Source: JBOHSA01 sp050732995 (GTDB lineage: Bacteria; Gemmatimonadota; Gemmatimonadetes; Gemmatimonadales; GWC2-71-9). Taken from it: a stretch of DNA of 27,399 nt. A program made the translations under genes and the position numbers. The stretch lies in the NCBI GenBank assembly GCA_050732995.1, contig JBOHSA010000008.1:1-27399 (forward strand), given 5' to 3'. The notes under the pieces were generated by a model that was given only the letters and a program-made list of their open reading frames with translations, had not been told where the DNA came from and made no database searches. Below are positions 18,288 through 23,180 of the stretch, one piece after another. Numbering within the stretch: the stretch's first letter is position 1; the number at the start of each line of letters is the position of its first letter.

Positions 18288-19487
18288 TCAATCATCCACT
18301 GTCAGCGCCGCAACTCGAATCCCCTCAGGGCGCGTCCAGGCAAACAGAATCTCGTCCCCCAGCCGGAGCATGCGCGGGAACCCGCTGGAGCGCGCCTCCG
18401 AGCTCTCGGCCACGCGCCGCGAGCGGCCCCCCCGGCGATCGGGGCCGACGGTCCGCGCCCGGACCTCCGACTGCGTCCGGGTCGTCTCCAGCCACGTTAC
18501 GAGCGCGGTGCCGTCCTGCAGCAGCTCGACGTCCACGCGACCGAGGGGGTGACCATCGTCCACCCGGATCGGCGCTCCCCAGGACGCCCCGCCGTCGAGC
18601 GAGAAGGCCGCGAGCACGCGCGCCTGGCCTCCGGGCGCGGTGAACCAGGCGATCGCCACGGTGTCACCCGACGCGGAGAGGGCAGGGCCGTTCACGGGAC
18701 AGCCGGGGTAGTGCCAGCCGTCGCGGGCGACATGGGCCGGCGGGGTCCAGAGGCCACCGACTCGCCGGACGACGGCGATGTCGCGCATCTCCTCCGGGCT
18801 CCGGTCGCGATAGGCGGCGACGAGCCCGGCCGTCGTCCGGGCCAGCGCGGTCTGACAGCACTCGCAGGTGCGGGCGTCGAGCAGCGCCTCCGCGCCGAGG
18901 CGCCCGCGCGAGCTCACGGTGGTGAACCGGAGCGTCATGTCACCGGTCCCTTCGTGAGCCGGACCCGCGAGTTTCATCTCCCGCCCGTCGAGCCACACGA
19001 GCGCGGCCGTAGTGTCGTCCGCCGGAACCATCGCGACGAAGCCGTGTTCCTGCGGCGTGCGGTCGCGATGCGGCGTGATGGGGGGACTCCAGCTCTCGCC
19101 GCGGTCGGAGGACACGGCCACCCGCACGTGATAGGCATAAACACCGCCCGGCACCCGCGTGAGCCAGTGTGCGAGCCAGCGGCCGTCCGGCAGCGCCACG
19201 ACCGATGGGAAGTCCGCCCAGTTGACGAAGAACGAGTCGCTTTCGACGACGGTCCGCGGCGCCGACCAGCGCCCGCCGGCCCGGACCGCGAGGCGCAGCG
19301 CGTGGCGCCGCTCGGAGACGAGCTCGAGCCAGGTCAGGATGGCGGCGCCGTCGGGCGCCATCGCGAGATTGGGCTCCCCGCTGCCCGCCGGCCCGGAGAA
19401 CTCGATGTCCGCACCGCCCGCGGCGCATCCCGCGAGCGACCCTGCCAGAACGACTGAGCGCGCAGCGCTCCGGACACTGAACGGCAT
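18288..19487 (-). CDS. Sialidase-like (BNR/Asp-box) lipoprotein of unknown function
   Basis: The product is 399 residues. An N-terminal lipobox (GSLAGC, Cys21) marks an outer- or inner-membrane lipoprotein. The rest is a repeated beta-propeller pattern of the exo-alpha-sialidase superfamily. Asp-box-like turns such as SSDRGESWSPP (about 126-136) and SLDGGASWGAP alternate with strands. A CECCQTA cysteine motif (about 207-213) sits mid-protein. No catalytic sialidase residues can be assigned, so enzymatic activity is uncertain; many such proteins bind rather than cleave glycans. The ATG has GGAG about 8 bases upstream. The gene is squeezed between tRNA-Pro (29 bases upstream) and tRNA-Arg and may share a transcript with tRNA-Pro. 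Confidence 0.82.
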   Translation of the reverse strand: MPFSVRSAARSVVLAGSLAGCAAGGADIEFSGPAGSGEPNLAMAPDGAAILTWLELVSERRHALRLAVRAGGRWSAPRTVVESDSFFVNWADFPSVVALPDGRWLAHWLTRVPGGVYAYHVRVAVSSDRGESWSPPITPHRDRTPQEHGFVAMVPADDTTAALVWLDGREMKLAGPAHEGTGDMTLRFTTVSSRGRLGAEALLDARTCECCQTALARTTAGLVAAYRDRSPEEMRDIAVVRRVGGLWTPPAHVARDGWHYPGCPVNGPALSASGDTVAIAWFTAPGGQARVLAAFSLDGGASWGAPIRVDDGHPLGRVDVELLQDGTALVTWLETTRTQSEVRARTVGPDRRGGRSRRVAESSEARSSGFPRMLRLGDEILFAWTRPEGIRVAALTVDD

Positions 19488-19516
19488 CGACCTTCTCCGG
19501 TGTTGGATCGAGAGAA

Positions 19517-19590
19517 TCGGGGCGCCGGGATTTGAACCCGGGACCTCCTGGTCCCAAACCAGGCGCGCTACCGGACTGCGCTACGCCCCG
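19517..19590 (-). tRNA. tRNA-Pro (anticodon UGG)
   Basis: The gene is 74 bases and folds as a full cloverleaf: acceptor CGGGGCG/CGCCCCG, D-arm GCGC/GCGC, anticodon stem CCTGG/CCAGG, loop TTTGGGA with anticodon TGG, and T-arm CCGGG/CCCGG with TTCAAAT. The discriminator is A and CCA is not encoded. G37 after the anticodon is usual for tRNA-Pro. Confidence 0.97.
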
Positions 19591-19608
19591 TACTAACCAC
19601 GACACGAC

Positions 19609-19637
19609 AACTTAGCTCCGGTTGCCGCCTTCGCCAA
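19609..19637 (-). promoter_or_regulatory. Candidate tRNA-Pro promoter
   Basis: On the minus strand TTGGCG (complement 19632-19637) and TAAGTT (complement 19609-19614) are 17 bases apart. Transcription would begin about 10-12 bases before the tRNA 5' end. The -35 box and the spacer overlap a 9-bp inverted repeat described separately. Confidence 0.5.
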
Positions 19638-19647
19638 ACGGCAACCG
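19619..19647. repeat. 9-bp perfect inverted repeat in the tRNA-Pro / lipoprotein intergenic region
   Basis: CGGTTGCCG (19619-19627) and CGGCAACCG (19639-19647) are exact inverted copies separated by 11 bases. The element covers the -35 and spacer of the proposed tRNA-Pro promoter and lies 126 bases upstream of the rightward lipoprotein gene. It could be a protein-binding operator or an RNA hairpin; the sequence does not decide. Confidence 0.6.
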
Positions 19648-19772
19648 TGCGGCGACGCGGACGAGCCATCTCTTGCGCGTTGCAGGGTCCCGGTCCTGAG
19701 AGTACGTTCGCCCCGATCAGGGCCGACCAGGGCCCCGCGACTCGTCGTGTTTTCCCGTCCAGGGAGGGATCT

Positions 19773-20396
19773 ATGCGTGCCATCCGCGAACCCGCTCTCG
19801 CTTCCTACTTTGGCTCCTTGCTGGCCGTCGCCGCTTGCGGTGGCGAACCCGTCACGGCGCCTCGCTCCGTCAGTTTCTCGCACACCCCGCCAGGTGGAGC
19901 CATCCTGGACCAGGCCCAGCCGACCGCGGACGCCACGGCCCCCTTCACCATCGCGATCGGTGGACCCTCGGGTCAGATCATTGCCCAGGTCTTCACCGCT
20001 GGCACTTCGGCGAAACTGCGTCTGGTGGAGATCCCCGTCGGATGCACTGGAGGGAGCCTGCTCCTCGAGATCCACGACGCCCCGTCCGGGGTGCCGGGCT
20101 CGACCGTTCTGGCCTCGACCGAGTTCGGTGCGGACGAGCTGCCGGTGGTCGTCTCGGACTTCATCCCGCTCCGCGTCAGGCCCTCACCCGAGCTCACCGC
20201 AGGTGCGCAGTACGCCTTCGTGCTCAGCAACCCAGGCAGTCCCGCGGGATCGTGCGGGCTGGTTCCGGGCCCGGCGGGTGACCCCTACGCGGGAGGAAAC
20301 GGGTACTTCTTTGATACGATTTCCTCGACCTGGGTCAATATTTCTCTGGGGAACGGCCGCGAGGACCTACCGTTTTTCACATACGTGAAGCCGTAG
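19773..20396 (+). CDS. Small secreted lipoprotein, probable beta-sandwich domain, function unknown
   Basis: The product is 207 residues, the only rightward gene of the window. A signal peptide with lipobox LAVAAC (Cys22) is followed by one globular beta-rich domain. Its pattern (QVFTAG, LEIHDAPSGVPGSTVLAS, LTAGAQYAFVLS, GDPYAGGNGYFF, FFTYV) recalls extracellular sandwich domains often found on secreted bacterial proteins; I cannot name the family with certainty. Cys87 and Cys176 (approximate) could form a disulfide. ATG 19773 has GGGAGGG 5-6 bases upstream, which favours it over an ATG 126 bases earlier. It converges with rdgB and diverges from tRNA-Pro. Confidence 0.85.
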   Translation: MRAIREPALASYFGSLLAVAACGGEPVTAPRSVSFSHTPPGGAILDQAQPTADATAPFTIAIGGPSGQIIAQVFTAGTSAKLRLVEIPVGCTGGSLLLEIHDAPSGVPGSTVLASTEFGADELPVVVSDFIPLRVRPSPELTAGAQYAFVLSNPGSPAGSCGLVPGPAGDPYAGGNGYFFDTISSTWVNISLGNGREDLPFFTYVKP

Positions 20397-20407
20397 GGGG
20401 GGCCTGG

Positions 20408-20424
20408 GACCCGGTCTTCCGGTC
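20408..20424. terminator. Hairpin between convergent genes (weak bidirectional terminator candidate)
   Basis: GACCCGG and CCGGTC pair with one bulge around a 4-base loop in the 40-base gap between the stop codons of the rightward lipoprotein and the leftward rdgB. No T-run follows on either strand. The position supports a terminator role, the sequence only weakly. Confidence 0.3.
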
Positions 20425-20436
20425 GCTCGGAAAACG

Positions 20437-21078
20437 CTACTTGCTGCGCCGCAGCAGCACCTCGATCAGCGCCCGGAAGGCCCGTCCCCGGTGCGACACC
20501 CGATGCTTCGAGGCCGCCGGCGCTTCCCCGAAGCTCATCTGGAGCTCGGCCGAGAAGAACAGCGGGTCGTAGCCGAATCCCCCGGCGCCGCGCGGCGCGG
20601 TGAGGATGAACCCCTCGCACGTGGCCTCGACCAGCTCCGGCACGCCCATCGGCGTTTCGAGATAGGCGACCACGCAGCGATAGCGCGCCGTCCGCCGCTC
20701 CTCGGGCACCCCGAGCAGCTTCTCGAGCAGGAACGCGTTGTTCGCCGCGTCCTGGCCGCCGGCGCCCGAGGCCCGTCCCCCGCCGGCCAGCTCGGCGAAG
20801 CGGGCGGAGTCCACGCCCGGCGCCCCGCCGAGCGCGTCCACCTCGATTCCGGAGTCGTCGGCGCACGTCGCCAGCCCGCTGCGCTCGGCGAAATAGCGCG
20901 CCTTGGCGACCGCGTGCTCGGCGTAGCTCGTACCGCGCTCCAGATCCGCCTCCTCCGGCCGGGGCTCGAGCCCCCCCCCCGGACGCCCGGGAAACGCGAG
21001 CTCGAACGGGAGCCCGGCGAACAGCTCGCGGATCTCCCGCGTCTTCCCCGCGCTGCGCGTGGCGAGGAGCAGCTTCAC
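20437..21078 (-). CDS. rdgB: XTP/dITP diphosphatase (non-canonical purine NTP pyrophosphatase)
   Basis: The product is 213 residues of the HAM1/RdgB family. Recognisable sites are LLATRSAGKTREI (3-15; usually TxNxGK), CADDSGIEVDALGGAPGVDSARF (about 72-94), GFGYDPLFF and VSHRGRAF. It hydrolyses ITP, dITP and XTP to monophosphates, keeping deaminated bases out of nucleic acids. The GTG start at 21078 is required by the N-terminal motif; no Shine-Dalgarno is seen, and the stretch before it is a tandem heptamer repeat. A run of 10 G (complement 20971-20980) encodes Gly residues in a loop. It is the last gene of the envelope cluster, 46 bases after rfaE2. Confidence 0.94.
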   Translation of the reverse strand: MKLLLATRSAGKTREIRELFAGLPFELAFPGRPGGGLEPRPEEADLERGTSYAEHAVAKARYFAERSGLATCADDSGIEVDALGGAPGVDSARFAELAGGGRASGAGGQDAANNAFLLEKLLGVPEERRTARYRCVVAYLETPMGVPELVEATCEGFILTAPRGAGGFGYDPLFFSAELQMSFGEAPAASKHRVSHRGRAFRALIEVLLRRSK

Positions 21079-21082
21079 GATC

Positions 21083-21110
21083 GCGGAACGCGGAAGGCGG
21101 AACGCGGAAC
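21083..21110. repeat. Four tandem copies of heptamer GCGGAA(C/G)
   Basis: The plus strand shows GCGGAAC, GCGGAAG, GCGGAAC, GCGGAAC in direct succession, ending 5 bases from the rdgB start codon. It fills most of the 46-base gap between rfaE2 and rdgB and replaces any Shine-Dalgarno. Its origin is unknown; it may be a slippage product or part of a dispersed repeat family. Confidence 0.8.
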
Positions 21111-21124
21111 CATGTGCATCCTGT

Positions 21125-21592
21125 CTACCTCAGACGGTTCAGCAGACTCGTGGTCGAGATTCCCGGGAGGAGCGGCACCCGGACCACCCGGCCGCCCCAC
21201 CCTTCGACGTCGTCGGCGCCCACGATCGCCTCGCGCGTATAGTCGGCGCCCTTGACCAGCACGTCGGGCCGCAGGCGTCGGATGAGCGCGAGCGGGGTGT
21301 CCTCGTCGAACAGCACCACGCAGTCCACGCACGCCAGCGCCGCCAGCACGCGCACGCGCTCGGCCTCCTCGATCAGGGGACGGTTCGGGCCCTTCCCGAG
21401 CCGCCGGACCGACGCGTCGGTGTTCACGCCGACCACGAGCGCGGCGCCCTCGGCCCGCGCCGCTTCGAGCAGCGCGACGTGCCCCGCGTGCAGCAGGTCG
21501 AACACCCCGTTGGTGAAGACGACGCGTCCGCGCTGCGCGCGGCGCCAGGCGACGGCCGCGTCCGGCGCGCGGGCTTTCGTCGCCGTGCTCAC
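21125..21592 (-). CDS. rfaE2: D-glycero-beta-D-manno-heptose 1-phosphate adenylyltransferase
   Basis: The product is 155 residues, a stand-alone version of the HldE C-terminal domain. FTNGVFDLLHAGH carries the cytidylyltransferase-type HxGH motif. VVGVNTDASVRRLGKGPNRPL, ERVRVLAALACVD, LVKGADY and GISTTSLL are family blocks. It adenylylates heptose-1-phosphate for ADP-heptose, the LPS inner-core precursor. GTG 21592 gives a normal-length N-terminus and lies 19 bases after the upstream gene. No kinase partner (HldA/RfaE1) is in the window. Its presence supports a heptose-containing LPS. Confidence 0.92.
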   Translation of the reverse strand: MSTATKARAPDAAVAWRRAQRGRVVFTNGVFDLLHAGHVALLEAARAEGAALVVGVNTDASVRRLGKGPNRPLIEEAERVRVLAALACVDCVVLFDEDTPLALIRRLRPDVLVKGADYTREAIVGADDVEGWGGRVVRVPLLPGISTTSLLNRLR

Positions 21593-21611
21593 GCGGCGCC
21601 GGGCCGCGGGC

Positions 21612-21992
21612 CTAGAGCGGCTGCGTGGCTTTGGGATTGAGCCGGAAGGTGTGATGGAAGAGCGGCAGGTCGACCCGCTCGCTGTAGGAGGTCTCGATGA
21701 GGATCTCCCGGGGCATGGCGGTGCGGCGGATGATGATGGTCTGAGCCTCGTCGGGCAGGCCGATCTCCTGGGCCGAGGCCTGCAGGCGGCGCCGGATGGT
21801 TCCGTCGTCGAGCGCGGCGGCAAGCCGCGCCTGGGTCTTGATCTCGTCGAGGAGCCGATAGTACCGGAACCAGACCTCGCCGATGTTGACGCCGTAGTAC
21901 AGCAATCCGACGAACAGCAGCAGCGAGAAGAGACACCCTTTCGAGCTCGCCCCGCGTCGGCCGAGGCGCGGCACCGGCCGGCCGCTCACCAT
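21612..21992 (-). CDS. Small single-pass membrane protein, DUF4845-like
   Basis: The product is 126 residues. A short basic N-terminus (about 1-18) precedes one transmembrane helix (about 19-36, GCLFSLLLFVGLLYYGV). An outside domain of about 90 residues has a helical part (RLLDEIKTQARLAAAL) and a beta part (ILIETSYSERVDLPLFHHTFRLNP). The layout recalls DUF4845-type proteins, which are widespread and poorly characterised; this assignment is from memory. ATG 21992 and the adjacent GTG 21989 are both possible. Either overlaps the LptE-like stop (ATGGTGA), so translation is coupled to it. A role in the envelope is likely from context only. Confidence 0.8.
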   Translation of the reverse strand: MVSGRPVPRLGRRGASSKGCLFSLLLFVGLLYYGVNIGEVWFRYYRLLDEIKTQARLAAALDDGTIRRRLQASAQEIGLPDEAQTIIIRRTAMPREILIETSYSERVDLPLFHHTFRLNPKATQPL

Positions 21993-22486
21993 TGCGACTG
22001 GGCTCCGTCCACGATGTCCTGCACCAGCTTCTGCAGGGCGATCTTGCGGCCCTCCGCCTCCTGCGGCGGCAGATAATCGCCGTCCACGGTCAGCCCCTTG
22101 CGTTGCCAGACGGTCTTGCCCTCGCGCTGGTCGATGATTTCCACGTCCACGGTGAGCAGCACGCGGCGCTTGGTGACCGTGACCCGGCCCAGGCCCGGCT
22201 GGATGGTGACGGGCGCGTCGGGGTCGTAGCGCACCACGCGCCCGCGAACGACGGCGTCGGCGTTGGCTTCGCCGGCGAGGCGCAGGCCGAGGCGGCCTTC
22301 GAACGCTTCGCGCACCGCCTCGTTGACCTGCTGCGTCAGGGCGGGCTCGGGGGTCTGGTTGTCGAACGGCAGGATGGCGACGGTCTTGATGTGGGGCGCG
22401 AAGCCCCCGCCGGCGAAGCCGTAGAGGCAAGCCGTGAGCGCGAGCGGCGCGAGGCTAGCGCCGGCGGCGCCACAGCGCCGGGACAA
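21986..22486 (-). CDS. LptE-like LPS-assembly lipoprotein
   Basis: The product is 166 residues. The signal peptide begins MSRRCGAAG and ends in the lipobox ALTAC (Cys20). Then comes YGFAGGGFAPHIKTVAILPFDNQTPEP, typical of the LptE family in non-proteobacterial phyla, with later GRVVRYD and DVEIIDQREGKTVW. LptE plugs the LptD barrel that inserts LPS in the outer leaflet; no LptD is in the window. No ATG or GTG gives a signal peptide, so TTG 22486 is chosen, overlapping the previous gene by 32 bases. The start is therefore moderately uncertain. A generic DUF3576/LptE-fold lipoprotein remains possible. Confidence 0.82.
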   Translation of the reverse strand: MSRRCGAAGASLAPLALTACLYGFAGGGFAPHIKTVAILPFDNQTPEPALTQQVNEAVREAFEGRLGLRLAGEANADAVVRGRVVRYDPDAPVTIQPGLGRVTVTKRRVLLTVDVEIIDQREGKTVWQRKGLTVDGDYLPPQEAEGRKIALQKLVQDIVDGAQSQW

Positions 22487-23180
22487 AGACCGGCGCGGTA
22501 TCCACGGCCACCACGGTGAACTCAAAGCGGGCCGGTGCCTCCGGGAAATCGATGCGGGCGCTGGCCGGCATCGCGTGATCCTCGTACACGGCGCGGCTCC
22601 GCGCCACCACACGGCCCCCCCGCCGCCACTCGGCTTCGAGGCTCGAGGTCTCGCTCCCCGTCGCCACGTAGTCCAGTGTGTCGACCGCGCTGTCGTCTCC
22701 CTGCACGAATCGCCAGATGGTGCGCGGCGGGTCCTGGCGGGAAAACACCGCCGCCCCAGGCGCGGGAGGCCGCACCGTGCCCAGCGCCGCCCACAGCATT
22801 TGGATCGCCGGTACGAGCGACCGCACCCCTTCGGGCGGATCGGCCCAGAGCAGCGAGTCGCCGATCACCACGGCCGCCCCCGACCCCAACCCGAACGGCC
22901 CGGCGTAATCGAACCGCAGCGAATCGGGGGGCGCGATCCGCACCGTCCCGCGACCGCCCGCGCTGAGCCGCTCGTCCTGATACCGCCAGCGGAACCGCAC
23001 CGCGGTGTGGCGCTGCGGCAGCGTGCCCGCGGACCACGCCAGCGCCTGCTCTCGCGACCCGGGTTCCAGCGCCAGCGGCACCAACGGCGCCGGCGACCGC
23101 GGGCAGCCGGTGAGCAGGATACTGGCGCCAATGTAGGAAAGCGGGCGGAGGCGGTCAAGCGGAAAGCGTTGCCGAATCAA
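22455..23180 (-). CDS. LolB/DUF4292-like outer-membrane lipoprotein
   Basis: The product is 241 residues with signal peptide and lipobox ILLTGC (Cys26). The following beta-rich domain (RFRWRYQDERLSAGGRGTVRIAPPDSLRFDY and onward, with a single-domain length of about 210) resembles the LolA/LolB half-barrel fold and DUF4292. Those proteins carry or receive lipoproteins at the outer membrane. TTG 23180 is supported by a 4-base TTGA overlap with the upstream stop and by the signal peptide. Context between an Omp85-like protein and LptE supports an envelope assembly role; family identity is by pattern only. Confidence 0.75.
   Translation of the reverse strand: MIRQRFPLDRLRPLSYIGASILLTGCPRSPAPLVPLALEPGSREQALAWSAGTLPQRHTAVRFRWRYQDERLSAGGRGTVRIAPPDSLRFDYAGPFGLGSGAAVVIGDSLLWADPPEGVRSLVPAIQMLWAALGTVRPPAPGAAVFSRQDPPRTIWRFVQGDDSAVDTLDYVATGSETSSLEAEWRRGGRVVARSRAVYEDHAMPASARIDFPEAPARFEFTVVAVDTAPVFVPALWRRRR

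Noticed and set aside
18132..19590. Genomic island or prophage integrated at the tRNA genes
   Set aside because: No integrase, no direct repeat of a tRNA 3' end and no change in base composition were seen.
19593..20075. 160-codon leftward frame upstream of tRNA-Pro
   Set aside because: It overlaps the rightward lipoprotein gene, which has a strong Shine-Dalgarno and lipobox. The leftward product has neither and would run through the tRNA-Pro promoter.
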